Origin: Actinomycetes bacterium
GTDB lineage: Bacteria; Actinomycetota; UBA4738; HRBIN12
Direction of reading: 5' to 3'
Assembly (NCBI GenBank): GCA_021155985.1
Contig: JAJNBA010000007.1
Coordinates: 1 to 49,988 of the forward strand
Length of the DNA: 49,988 bases
Shown piece by piece: positions 9,109-18,634 of the stretch; the stretch's first letter is position 1; each line of letters starts with the position of its first letter. The notes under the pieces are model-generated. The model made no database searches, was not told the DNA's origin, and was given only the letters and a program-made list of their open reading frames with translations. The translations under genes were made by a program, and so were the position numbers.

Positions 9109-9842
9109 GCCGCACCGAGCGGGATCCCGAGCGGCTGCGCGCGCTGATCCTCCAACACGAGGAGCCGACGCCGCCCGGGCACGTGACGGAGTGGCTCGCG
9201 GCGCACGGCGCGGACGTCGACACGTGGCGCATCGACGTCGAGGATCGTGACGTCGATCCACGCGACTACGACCTGATCGTGTCGCTCGGCTCGGAGTTCG
9301 CCGCGTTCGACGACACGAAGCCCTTCGTCGTCCGGGAGGCGAACATGCTCGAGAAGGCGGTCGCCGAGGACGTGCCGGTGCTCGGCCTGTGCTTCGGCGG
9401 CCAGATGCTGGCCCGCGCGCTCGGGTCCCGCGGATTCCGTCACGAGGAGGCCGAGATCGGCTGGCTCCCCGTCCGGACCTCGGATCCCGAGCTCGTGCCC
9501 GAGGGTCCGTGGTTCCAGTGGCACTTCGATTCGTTCACGGTGCCGCCGGGCTCGACCGTCGTGGCGGACACCGACGTCGGCCCGCAGGCGTTCGTCGCGG
9601 GTCGGAGCCTCGGCCTCCAGTTCCATCCCGAGGTGACGACGCAGATCATGGACGACTGGGTCCGCGTTTATCGCCACGAGCTCGACAGCGACGGCGTCGA
9701 CCCGGACGCGTTGCTCGCGGAGACCAAGCGCATCGCCGGCGAGAGCCGCGCCCGGGCCTTGCAGCTATTCGAGCACTTCCTCCACGAGGTCGCGGGGATC
9801 GAAGCACCCCACGAGGCCGACCTGGACGAGCGAGCGGGCTGA
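9105..9842 (+). CDS. Class-I glutamine amidotransferase-like hydrolase
   Basis: ATGA overlap with preceding gene; nucleophile elbow VLGLCFGGQMLARAL and GLQFHPEV. Confidence 0.85.
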   Translation: MSRTERDPERLRALILQHEEPTPPGHVTEWLAAHGADVDTWRIDVEDRDVDPRDYDLIVSLGSEFAAFDDTKPFVVREANMLEKAVAEDVPVLGLCFGGQMLARALGSRGFRHEEAEIGWLPVRTSDPELVPEGPWFQWHFDSFTVPPGSTVVADTDVGPQAFVAGRSLGLQFHPEVTTQIMDDWVRVYRHELDSDGVDPDALLAETKRIAGESRARALQLFEHFLHEVAGIEAPHEADLDERAG

Positions 9843-9853
9843 GCGGTGGTCGC

Positions 9854-11218
9854 GTGACCACCCCCGCCATCGCCTCAACCGCCACCCACGTCTTCCCCCG
9901 CTTCCTCGACCTCGACTACCCGAATGTCGAGCGCGGCGACGGCGTATGGCTCACGACTACCGACGGTCGCCGGATCCTCGACGCGACCTCGGGCGGCGCG
10001 ATGGTCGCCTGCCTCGGGTCCGGCGTGCCGGAGATCGCGGAGGCAGCCGCGGAGCAAGCCGAACGGCTCTCGTACTTCTACAACCACCACTTCACGAGCG
10101 AGCCGCAGGAGCGTCTCGCCGACCGACTGTTGGAGGTCGTCGCGCCGGGGATGGCGCGGGTCCGGCTCGTCTCCGGCGGTTCCGAGGCGAACGAGACCGC
10201 GCTGCAGCTCGCTCGCCTGTACCACGTCGAGCGCGGCGACACCGCGCGCTGGCGGGTGATCTCGCCAGCGCAGGCGTACCACGGATCGACGATGGGCACA
10301 CTGGCGCTCACCGGCCGCCGAACGTTGCAGGAGCCGTACACCCCGTACCTCGCCGGGCACCTTCATCTCCCGCCCTCGACATGGCGCACCGACCCGACCG
10401 GCGAGGCGGCGCTGGCCGAGCTCGATCGGCTCCTCGAGGAGGCCGGACCGGAGACGATCGCGGCGTTCTTCATCGAACCGGTGAGTGCGGCGGCGCTCCC
10501 CGCGTACTCGCCGCCCGATCGCTTCTGGCAGGGCCTCGACGAACGCCGTGCCGAGCACGGGTTCCTGATCTGTTTCGACGAGGTCGTGACCGGCATCGGC
10601 AGGACGGGGAACTGGCTCGCCGCGGATCAACTCGCCGTCGAGCCGGACATCGTGGCGATCGGCAAAGGTCTCGGCGCCGGGTACGCGCCGCTCGGAGCGG
10701 CCCTCTGCCGCCAGCACGTCTACGACGCGATCGATCGCGGGTCGCGCGAGTTCGACCTGGGCCACACCTGGGACGGCGCACCTCTGTCCTCGGCGGTCGG
10801 CCTGGCCGTCCTCGATCTGCTCGTCGAGCGGAACCTGATCGACCGGGTCCGCGAGCGAGGCCCCGATCTCCGCGACGATCTCGAGGCGGCACTCCAGGAC
10901 TTCGAAATCGTCCGCGAGGTCCGGGGTCGTGGCTTCCTCCTCGGCGTGGAGCTCGTCGATCCGCGGGACGGGGAGTCGTTCCTGCCGTTCGACCTCGACG
11001 TGGCGTCGCTCGTCGACGACACCGCGTTCGAACGAGGGCTGCTCGTCACGTCCACGCATCCCCAGGCGGACGGCTTCGCCGGGGATCAGGTCCTCCTCGC
11101 GCCGGCCTACGTGACCCCGGACGAGGAGCTCGCGCAGATCGTCGAGCGGTTCCGAGCGACGATCGCGTCGGTACAGGAGTCGATCGAGGTCTCGCTGGCG
11201 GCCGCGGGCACCGGATGA
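9854..11218 (+). CDS. Class-III PLP aminotransferase (copy 2)
   Basis: GTG 9854; FDEVVTGIGRTGNW, DIVAIGKGLGAGYAPLG; strongly similar to copy 1 along its length. Confidence 0.85.
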   Translation: MTTPAIASTATHVFPRFLDLDYPNVERGDGVWLTTTDGRRILDATSGGAMVACLGSGVPEIAEAAAEQAERLSYFYNHHFTSEPQERLADRLLEVVAPGMARVRLVSGGSEANETALQLARLYHVERGDTARWRVISPAQAYHGSTMGTLALTGRRTLQEPYTPYLAGHLHLPPSTWRTDPTGEAALAELDRLLEEAGPETIAAFFIEPVSAAALPAYSPPDRFWQGLDERRAEHGFLICFDEVVTGIGRTGNWLAADQLAVEPDIVAIGKGLGAGYAPLGAALCRQHVYDAIDRGSREFDLGHTWDGAPLSSAVGLAVLDLLVERNLIDRVRERGPDLRDDLEAALQDFEIVREVRGRGFLLGVELVDPRDGESFLPFDLDVASLVDDTAFERGLLVTSTHPQADGFAGDQVLLAPAYVTPDEELAQIVERFRATIASVQESIEVSLAAAGTG

Positions 11219-12513
11219 GCTCGACCGCGTCCCTCGGCGAGGAGTTCGTGCTCCTCGCGATCCCCGACATGAACGGGTCGCTCCGGGGCAAGGCGCTCCG
11301 CCCGGCAGCGTTCGACGCGGCCGTCCGAAACGGGACCGTGATGACGGACCTGATCCTCGGTCTCGACCCGGTGGACACGCCGATCACCGACTACGAGCGG
11401 TTCGGGATCCGCACCGGCGCTGCCGACCTACTCGTGACGCCCGACGGCGAAACGCTGCGCGATCTCACGTGGCGGCCCGGCTGGCGGATCTGCCTCGCGA
11501 CACCGAGTTGGCCGGACGGCAGCCCCTGTGACTTCGCCTCTCGTGAGGTGTTCGCGAGGATCGTGGAGGACATGTCGTCGCTCGGCTACGACGTGATGGC
11601 GGCGATCGAGTACGAGGTGCGCATCTGGGACGAGCAGGGTTCGCCGCTCTCGAGCGGGATCAGCTACAGCCTGAACGAGATCGGACGCTACGACAGATTC
11701 GTCGACGCGCTCGTGGGAGCCCTTCGTGCGCTCGACGTGGAACTCTCCGCGGTGCACACGGAGGCGGGGCCGGGGCTCCTCGAGCTGAACCTGGCCCCCG
11801 CGCGGGGACTCGCTGCCGGCGACGGAGCGGTGCTGGCGAAGTTCGCGACGAAGCAGGTGGCGGACTCGATGGGACTGCGCGCGAGCTTCCTCGCGAAGAC
11901 CGTGCCGGGCGAGGAAGGATCCAGCGGCCACGTCCACCTGTCGTGCTGGGACGGGGACACGAACGCGTTCGCGGCCGTGGCTGCCGAGGATCCGCTCCCG
12001 GATCCCCTCGCCGGAGCGATCGCGGGCGTCCTAGAGCACCTCCCCGCGGCGTCCTTGCTCCTGAACCCGACGATCAACTCGTACAAACGGCTCGTCCCCG
12101 GCTGGTTCGCACCGATCAACGCCACGTGGGGCTACGAGAACCGGTCGTGCGCTGTGCGGGCGATCCGCTCGGCCCGACCCGAGCTCTGGCGGTTCGAGTG
12201 CCGGCGTCCGGGTGCGGACGCGAACCCCTACCTGGCGCTCGCCGCGATCGCCGCCTCGGCGGCGGATGGGATGCGGCGGAGTGCCACGCCGCCCGAGCCG
12301 ATCGAAGGGGACGCCTACGCTCGGGCGGACCTCCCCGAGCTCCCCGGCTCGTTGGAGGCGGCGATCGCCGCGTTCGGTGAGGACGAGGCTCTCCAGCGAG
12401 CTCTCAGCATCGGGTTCTCCGACTACTTCGTCACCTCGCGTGCCTGGGAGCTCAAGGCGTGGCGCGAGACGGTCACCGACTGGGAACGCGACCGCTACGA
12501 TCGATCCGTCTAG
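11215..12513 (+). CDS. Glutamine synthetase-like ligase (gamma-glutamylamine synthetase type)
   Basis: ATGA overlap with preceding gene; IEYEVRIWDE, SSGHVHLSCWD, PTINSYKRLVPGWFAP, FECRRPGADANPYLALAAI. Confidence 0.85.
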   Translation: MSSTASLGEEFVLLAIPDMNGSLRGKALRPAAFDAAVRNGTVMTDLILGLDPVDTPITDYERFGIRTGAADLLVTPDGETLRDLTWRPGWRICLATPSWPDGSPCDFASREVFARIVEDMSSLGYDVMAAIEYEVRIWDEQGSPLSSGISYSLNEIGRYDRFVDALVGALRALDVELSAVHTEAGPGLLELNLAPARGLAAGDGAVLAKFATKQVADSMGLRASFLAKTVPGEEGSSGHVHLSCWDGDTNAFAAVAAEDPLPDPLAGAIAGVLEHLPAASLLLNPTINSYKRLVPGWFAPINATWGYENRSCAVRAIRSARPELWRFECRRPGADANPYLALAAIAASAADGMRRSATPPEPIEGDAYARADLPELPGSLEAAIAAFGEDEALQRALSIGFSDYFVTSRAWELKAWRETVTDWERDRYDRSV

Positions 12514-12519
12514 GAGCGG

Positions 12520-13950
12520 TCACTCTTCGCTGAAGTAGACGTTCTTCACCTCGGTGTAGAGCGCCGCCGCGTGCATCCCCATCTCGCGGCCGAGCCCGCT
12601 CTGCTTGAAGCCGCCGAACGGCGCCTCCGTGAACACGCTGCTCGAGGAGTTCACGCTGATCACGCCGGTGCGGATCGCCTTCGCCACGCGGATCGCCCGG
12701 CCGATGTCACGCGTCCACACCGAGCCCGACAGCCCGTAGTGCGTGTCGTTCGCGAGACGGATCGCCTCCTCCTCCGTGTCGAACGGCAGGATGCAGACGA
12801 CGGGCCCGAAGATCTCCTCGCGCGCCACGCGCCAGGAGTTGTCGACGTCCGCGAGCACCGCGGGGCGCAGGTAGAAGCCTTCCCCGTCGGGCACATCGCC
12901 GCCGGTCACGAGTCGCGCGCCCTCCTCCTGACCGATCGAGAGGTAGTCGAGCGAGGTCTGCCGCTGCCCCTGGCTGATCAGCGGCCCCATCTCGGTCGCT
13001 TCATCCAAAGGCTCGCCGATCGCGATCGCCTCGGTTGCCTTCGAGAAGCGCTCGACGTAGTCGTCGTAGATCGCGCGCTGCACGAACTGCCGCGAGCGAG
13101 CGCAGCAGTCCTGCCCCGCGTTGTCGAAGACCGACCACAGTGACTTCGGGATCGCGACGTCGAGGTCGGCGTCGTCGAACACGACGTTCGCGGACTTCCC
13201 GCCGAGCTCCAACGACACCCGCGTGATGTTGGCTGCCGCCGCCGCCATCACCTGCGTGCCCACCTCCGTGGAGCCCGTGAACCCGATCTTCGCGACGCGG
13301 GGGTCGGCGATCAGTGCGGCGGCCGTCGTGGACCCAGGGCCGGGGAGCACGCTCAGTGTTCCCTCCGGGACCCCTGCTTCCATCAGGATGTCGGCGATCG
13401 CGAGGGCGGTCAGCGGGGTCTGCGAGGCGGGCTTGAGGACCGCGGTGTTCCCGCACGCCAGGGCGGGGGCGACCTTCCAGTTCGCGATCACGGCCGGGAA
13501 GTTCCACGGGCTGATCAGGACGCAGGGACCCACCGGCTCGCGGAGGGTCACGTCGAGTCCGGGCGGGACGATCGGGATCGTCTCCCCGAAGATCTTGTTG
13601 GCCGCGCCGCCCCAGTACTCGTAGGTATTCGCGACGATGTCGATCTCGGCGCGCGCGCCGCTGATCGGCTTGCCGCCGTTACGCGCCTCGAGCGTCGCGA
13701 GCTCCTCGGCCTTGTCACGGATCAGGAACGAAGCCTTGGTGAGGATGTGTCCGCGCTCACGAGCGCTCATGCGACGCCACGGCCCCGACTCGAACGCGTC
13801 CACCGCCACATCGAGGGCGCGGCGGGCATCTTCCGCGGATGCTTGCGCGACCTCCCACGCGGCGTTCCCCGTCGATGGCTCCACCACCTCGGTGGTCGCG
13901 CCGTCGGCGGCCGCCACCCGCTCCCCACCCAGCACCAACAGTTCGGTCAT
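12520..13950 (-). CDS. NAD(P)-dependent aldehyde dehydrogenase
   Basis: SLELGGKSANVVF, NAGQDCCARSRQFVQ, EIFGPVVCILPF, PFGGFKQSGLGREMG; start MTELLVLGGERV at 13950. Confidence 0.9.
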   Translation of the reverse strand: MTELLVLGGERVAAADGATTEVVEPSTGNAAWEVAQASAEDARRALDVAVDAFESGPWRRMSARERGHILTKASFLIRDKAEELATLEARNGGKPISGARAEIDIVANTYEYWGGAANKIFGETIPIVPPGLDVTLREPVGPCVLISPWNFPAVIANWKVAPALACGNTAVLKPASQTPLTALAIADILMEAGVPEGTLSVLPGPGSTTAAALIADPRVAKIGFTGSTEVGTQVMAAAAANITRVSLELGGKSANVVFDDADLDVAIPKSLWSVFDNAGQDCCARSRQFVQRAIYDDYVERFSKATEAIAIGEPLDEATEMGPLISQGQRQTSLDYLSIGQEEGARLVTGGDVPDGEGFYLRPAVLADVDNSWRVAREEIFGPVVCILPFDTEEEAIRLANDTHYGLSGSVWTRDIGRAIRVAKAIRTGVISVNSSSSVFTEAPFGGFKQSGLGREMGMHAAALYTEVKNVYFSEE

Positions 13951-14170
13951 CGTCGCCTCCGCTGGACTCGTCATGGCGTCGTGCGGCTGGGCGGCCTCCG
14001 CATGACCGGCAGCCGAACCGACCACGATCAGGCACCACACACTAATGGAAGCGAAGATCCCTCCTCCAGGGTCGGTGAACCGGCCGTCGTCATCCGCTCT
14101 CCACCATGCGAAAAGGTTCCTGTAATGAAGGATGGGCCAGACTCGACGGGGACGAGGGAAGGAAACGTCG

Positions 14171-14704
14171 ATGTTGCGATGGGCGAGAGCGCACAGGGTG
14201 GCCGCGGTCGCGATCGCGCTGGCGGCGCTGGCGCTGTTCGGGCTCGGCATCTATTGGTTCGGCCCGCAGCGGCTCGTCCTGGATCGTGAGGTGGCCGAGG
14301 CGCTGCCGACGCCGACAGGGGCAACGGATCCCTCTACCGGCGAGGAACCGCTCGAGGAGCCTTCCGGGGTCGAGGAGGTCGGTTCCGGGGAGTTCCAGAG
14401 CCTCGAGCACGGCACCATGGGCCTGGCCCGGATCGTCGAGCTCCAGGACGGTACTCGCTTCGTCCGGCTGGAGGACCTCGACACTTCCGATGGCCCGGAC
14501 CTGCGCATCTACCTCACCGATCAACCGCTCTCCGACGACTGGCGCATCTGGGACGACGGCGTGTACCTCGATCTTGGGGCGCTGAAGGGCAACGTCGGGG
14601 ATTCGAACTACCGGGTCCCCGAGAACGTGGATCTCTCGCGATTCCGGACGGTCGTGATCTGGTGTCGGCGGTTCACCGTCGGCTTCGGCGTCGCCCCGAT
14701 CTAG
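14171..14704 (+). CDS. DM13 domain membrane-anchored protein
   Basis: N-terminal TM (VAAVAIALAALALFGLGIYWF) then SLEHGTMGLARIVELQDGTRFVRLEDLDTSDGPDLRIYLTD...GNSNYxVP-type DM13 pattern. Confidence 0.8.
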   Translation: MLRWARAHRVAAVAIALAALALFGLGIYWFGPQRLVLDREVAEALPTPTGATDPSTGEEPLEEPSGVEEVGSGEFQSLEHGTMGLARIVELQDGTRFVRLEDLDTSDGPDLRIYLTDQPLSDDWRIWDDGVYLDLGALKGNVGDSNYRVPENVDLSRFRTVVIWCRRFTVGFGVAPI

Positions 14705-14708
14705 TGGT

Positions 14709-15548
14709 TCAAACGGTCGCGTCGCGGACGTTCGCGACGATCAGGATCGCGACCACGACCGCGAGGGCTACTCGATAGCCGAGGAAGACCGTGAAGTCGT
14801 GGCGCTTCAGGTAGCGGAGCAAGCCCCAGATGACGACGAACCCGCTGATCGCCGACGCCGCCATGCCGGCGACGAACTCCGCGGCGTGACCCTGGAGCCC
14901 GGTCCGCGCGAGGTCTACCGCCTTGTAGGTGCCGGCGCCGGCGATGATCGGGAGCGACAGCAAGAACGAGAAGCGCGCGGCGGACTCCCGGTCCAGGCCC
15001 ATCGCCCTCGCCGCGGTGATCGTCACGCCCGAGCGCGACACGCCGGGCTGGAGCGCCAACGCCTGCGCCGTGCCCAGCAGGAGGCCCTCCTTCGGTCCGA
15101 TCGAGTCGAAGTCGCGATCGCTCCGGGCACGGCGATCGACGACGACGAGCACGATCCCGAAGGCCACCAGCATCACTGCGATCAACCAGGGCGCGCCCAG
15201 CTTCTCCTGGATCACGTTCTCGAACAGCGCCCCCACGATCGCTCCCGGGATCGTCCCGACGACGAGGGCCCAGGCGATCCGCTCGTCCGGCGTCGACATC
15301 CGCCTGGTGGCGATCGAATGGAACCAGGCCGCGGCGTACCTCGCGACGTCGTTCCGGAAATAGATCAGCGCGCCGAGGAGCGTGCCCATGTGCAGCGCGA
15401 CGTCGAAGGACTTCTGGAGGTCGGGGTCGCCGATCGCTCCCCATCCGAACATCCACGGCACGAGGATCAGGTGTCCCGAGCTCGAGACCGGCGCGAACTC
15501 CGTCGCCCCCTGCACGAGGCCGAGGACGATCGCTTGCAGGATGCTCAC
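14709..15548 (-). CDS. uppP: Undecaprenyl-diphosphate phosphatase
   Basis: MSILQAIVLGLVQGATEFAPVSSSGHLILVPWMFGW; LQPGVSRSGVTITAARAMGLDRESAARFSFLLSLP. Confidence 0.93.
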   Translation of the reverse strand: MSILQAIVLGLVQGATEFAPVSSSGHLILVPWMFGWGAIGDPDLQKSFDVALHMGTLLGALIYFRNDVARYAAAWFHSIATRRMSTPDERIAWALVVGTIPGAIVGALFENVIQEKLGAPWLIAVMLVAFGIVLVVVDRRARSDRDFDSIGPKEGLLLGTAQALALQPGVSRSGVTITAARAMGLDRESAARFSFLLSLPIIAGAGTYKAVDLARTGLQGHAAEFVAGMAASAISGFVVIWGLLRYLKRHDFTVFLGYRVALAVVVAILIVANVRDATV

Positions 15549-15581
15549 ACGGTCCTTCCGTCGGGAAAGGTCCGCCAGATG

Positions 15582-16289
15582 CTAGCGGTCGGCCGTCACC
15601 GGAACGGTGAAGGCCGAGCCGGGAACGAGATCGTCGGGACCTCGAACGGCGACGGAGAGCGTGGCGAACGCCGACGCGAACGCGAGGGCCTCCGCGTCCG
15701 TGGGCGAGACGAGCAGGACGAGCCCGGTCGCGCCCTGTGGTGGGGCGGTGGCGCCTCCGAAGGCGGCGCCACCGCCCGCCCGGTCGACGGCGAGCACCTC
15801 GATCGCTTCGCTCGCCACCTCCGTGTGGGCGCCGCCTCCCCCGAAGGTGGCGATCACGTCGACCAGGTCACCGGGCCGCACACCGACCGCCGACGCGACC
15901 GGGATCTCGACCGCCCGCATCCCGGCGCCGACGAGCGAGGCGGTCGGACCCGAGTGCGAACCGGCCAAACGGAGCTGGGTCACGACCTCGCCCGCCGCGA
16001 TGTCCGCGACCGCGATCCGTCCCGTGGCACGACCCAAGTCACGGATCGCGCCGGGCGGCGCGAATCGGGCCGGCAGCGTCACGACCTCGAGGGCGGTCTC
16101 GGTGAGGACCGAGCCCCGCGGGACGTGCGCGACAGCCGCGACGACGGCGATCGGGGGTCCGCCGTCCGGGCGCGCAACGTCGAGCCGGTGCGCGTACGCC
16201 CGCATCACGAGCGCTGCCGCCAGCGCGCTCGCGACGGATGCGGAGAGCAGGATGAAGGACGATCGCGGCAGCTTCCGGCGGAAGAGCAT
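15582..16289 (-). CDS. SAF domain / CpaB-RcpC-like protein
   Basis: N-terminal TM, VARPDGGPPIAVVAAVAHVPRGSVLTETALEVVTLP and RAVEIPVASAVGVRPGDLVDVIATF typical of CpaB. Confidence 0.7.
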   Translation of the reverse strand: MLFRRKLPRSSFILLSASVASALAAALVMRAYAHRLDVARPDGGPPIAVVAAVAHVPRGSVLTETALEVVTLPARFAPPGAIRDLGRATGRIAVADIAAGEVVTQLRLAGSHSGPTASLVGAGMRAVEIPVASAVGVRPGDLVDVIATFGGGGAHTEVASEAIEVLAVDRAGGGAAFGGATAPPQGATGLVLLVSPTDAEALAFASAFATLSVAVRGPDDLVPGSAFTVPVTADR

Positions 16290-16334
16290 GGGCGCGACCG
16301 TAGACGGGCCCCGGGCGCCGCACAGTGACCTATC

Positions 16335-16526
16335 TCACTCGACGGGGCGGAGACCGTCCTTCTCGTTCGGGGGCTCGAGCGGAAGCGACTTGACGCGGAA
16401 CTCCTCGAGCGCCTGCTTGCCCACGATCGTCGCGACCGCCTCCCGCATCCGGTCGGCGAGCTGCTCGGGATCCTCGTCGGTCACGAACCGAACCTCGACG
16501 GTGACGAGCGTTCGGCGGGTCGTCAT
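16335..16526 (-). CDS. Small conserved-looking protein, 63 aa
   Basis: MTTRRTLVTVEVRFVTDEDPEQLADRMREAVATIVGKQALEEFRVKSLPLEPPNEKDGLRPVE; ATGA overlap with upstream MTA phosphorylase. Confidence 0.6.
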   Translation of the reverse strand: MTTRRTLVTVEVRFVTDEDPEQLADRMREAVATIVGKQALEEFRVKSLPLEPPNEKDGLRPVE

Positions 16527-17320
16527 CCGTTGCCGGTGCCGGCCAGGGCGGTCGCGCAGGGGCACGTCCGTTCGGCCGGCACCGCGGGGATCGCGGCGAA
16601 CAGGAGGTCTCGGAGCGTGTCGATGTTCTCGCCGAACACCTTGAGGACCTCCTCGTGGGTGACCGGTGGGATATCGTCCACGCCCACGTCGTAGTCGGTG
16701 ACGAGCGCCACGCTGCCGTAGCAGAGCTCGAGCTCCCTCGCGAGCGTCGCCTCCGGGAACTGCGTCATCCCGATCACGTCGGCGCCGAGCTGGGCGTACA
16801 TCCTCGACTCGGCCACCGTCGAGAATCGCGGGCCCTCGATCACGACCATCGTCCCTCCGTCGCGGTGCTCGATGCCCTGCGATGCGGCCGTCTTCACCAG
16901 CGTCTCGCGGAGCGTCGGGCAGTAGGGGTCGGCGAAGGAGACGTGCGTGGTCTGCGGGCCGTCGTAGAACGTGTTCGAGCGCGACTTCGTGAAGTCGATG
17001 GCCTGGTCGCTCACGACGAGCGTGCGCGGAGGGATCTCCTTGCGGAGCGATCCTGCCGCGCATGGTCCGAACACCCGGGTGACCTCGAGCTCCTTCAGCG
17101 CCCACAAGTTGGCGCGGTACGGGACCAGGTGCGGCGGGAACCGATGGTCCGTCCCGTGGCGGGGGAGGAACGCGACCGTGCGGTCGCCGACCGTTCCGAT
17201 GGTGATGGGCGCGGAGGGCGCGCCGAACGGCGTCTCCACCTCGATCGTCGTCGTGTCCTCGAGGAAGGCGTAGAAGCCCGACCCCCCGATGACCCCGATC
17301 TCCGCGCGGGCCTCGGTCAC
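16523..17320 (-). CDS. S-methyl-5'-thioadenosine phosphorylase
   Basis: [41 protein letters not shown]-type motif, [43 protein letters not shown]. Confidence 0.9.
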   Translation of the reverse strand: [265 protein letters not shown]

Positions 17321-17688
17321 GAGGGCGCCGGCTCCTTCTTCGCGGGCGAGGACGTCTTCTCGGAACCTCCGGAGGAGCCCTTCGTGCTCGTGTCCTTCGA
17401 CCCGTCGCTCGACGGTGCGCCGTCGGTCTTCTTCGCGCCGTCTTTGCTCTCACCTGGCTTCATCTCGCTCTTCTCGCCGTCCGATCGTGATTCGGCCGAC
17501 GTCTTCGACTTCTTCCCGTGGTCCGTGGCGTAGAAGCCGGAGCCCTTGAACGAGATCGCCGGCGGTGCGAACACCTTCCGGAGGCTGCCGCCGCACTCGG
17601 GGCACATCGTCAGCGACTCGTCCCACATCGATTGCACGATGTCGAACGTGTGGCCGCAGTCGCGGCACGTGTACTCGTAGGTGGGCAT
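17317..17688 (-). CDS. FmdB family zinc-ribbon protein with disordered Ser/Lys-rich tail
   Basis: MPTYEYTCRDCGHTFDIVQSM...CPECGGSLRKVFAPPAISFKGSGFYATD; overlaps next gene by ATGA. Confidence 0.88.
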   Translation of the reverse strand: MPTYEYTCRDCGHTFDIVQSMWDESLTMCPECGGSLRKVFAPPAISFKGSGFYATDHGKKSKTSAESRSDGEKSEMKPGESKDGAKKTDGAPSSDGSKDTSTKGSSGGSEKTSSPAKKEPAPS

Positions 17689-17758
17689 CCGGAGCCAGTC
17701 TACTCGGGGCCCTGTTCGCGGCTGACATCGGCTCCGCCGCCGGAGTAGCGTTGCGCGC

Positions 17759-18634
17759 GTGAAGGTCCAGAACGCCGTGATCCCCGTGGCGGGTCTCGGC
17801 ACCCGGTTCCTGCCGGCGACGAAGGCGACCCCCAAGGAGATGCTGCCGGTCGTCGACACGCCCGCGATCCAGCTCGTCGTGGAGGAAGCCGTGCGGGCCG
17901 GGATCACCGACATCCTGATGGTGACCGGTCGCGGGAAGCGATCGATCGAGGATCACTTCGATCGATCGGCCGAGCTGGAGCACTTCCTCGAAGCGAAAGG
18001 CAAGTTCGACGAGCTGAAGCAGGTGCGCGCGATCGCGGAGCTGGCGTCGATCTACTACACACGGCAGCGCGACCCGCTCGGCCTCGGCCACGCGATCGCC
18101 TGCGCCGAGACCCACGTCGGCGACAAGCCGTTCGTCGTGATGCTGCCCGACGATCTCGTCCGCCCCAGGACGCCCCTGCTCGACCGGATGCTGAAGGTGC
18201 ACGAACGCTACGGCCGGAGCGTGCTGGCGGCGATCGAGGTGGGTCGCGACGAGGCCTCGCTCTACGGCATGATCGAGCCGGAGCCCGTCGAGGAGGACCT
18301 CGTGCGGATCGTCTCCATCATCGAGAAGCCGGCGCCGGAGCGATCCCCGTCCACGCTCGCCGCGATCGGCCGCTACGTGTTCACGCCCGAGATCTTCGAT
18401 GCGCTCCGCAAGACCCCTCCGGGTCACGGCGGCGAGATCCAGCTCACCGACGCGATCAACCTGCTCGCCCAGGAGCAGGCCGTGTACGCGTTGACGTTCG
18501 AGGGTCGGTTCGACGTCGGGAACAAGCTCGATTACCTCCGCGCGACGGTCGAGCTCGCCCTCGATCGCGACGATATCGGCTCACAGTTCAAGGCCTACCT
18601 CGCGGAGCTCGCTCGGCGAGAGAGGCTCAGCTGA
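17759..18634 (+). CDS. galU: UTP--glucose-1-phosphate uridylyltransferase
   Basis: NAVIPVAGLGTRFLPATKATPKEMLPVVDTPAIQLVVEEA. Confidence 0.93.
   Translation: MKVQNAVIPVAGLGTRFLPATKATPKEMLPVVDTPAIQLVVEEAVRAGITDILMVTGRGKRSIEDHFDRSAELEHFLEAKGKFDELKQVRAIAELASIYYTRQRDPLGLGHAIACAETHVGDKPFVVMLPDDLVRPRTPLLDRMLKVHERYGRSVLAAIEVGRDEASLYGMIEPEPVEEDLVRIVSIIEKPAPERSPSTLAAIGRYVFTPEIFDALRKTPPGHGGEIQLTDAINLLAQEQAVYALTFEGRFDVGNKLDYLRATVELALDRDDIGSQFKAYLAELARRERLS

Noticed and set aside
7519-9261. 580-aa antisense ORF over the first aminotransferase, and similar at 9875..11059, 27241..28782 and 32698..33588
   Set aside because: Arg/Asp/His-rich low-complexity translations typical of reverse-strand shadows of high-GC genes.
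14709-15548. uppP as an antibiotic-resistance determinant (bacA)
   Set aside because: Chromosomal housekeeping undecaprenyl-PP phosphatase; no resistance context.
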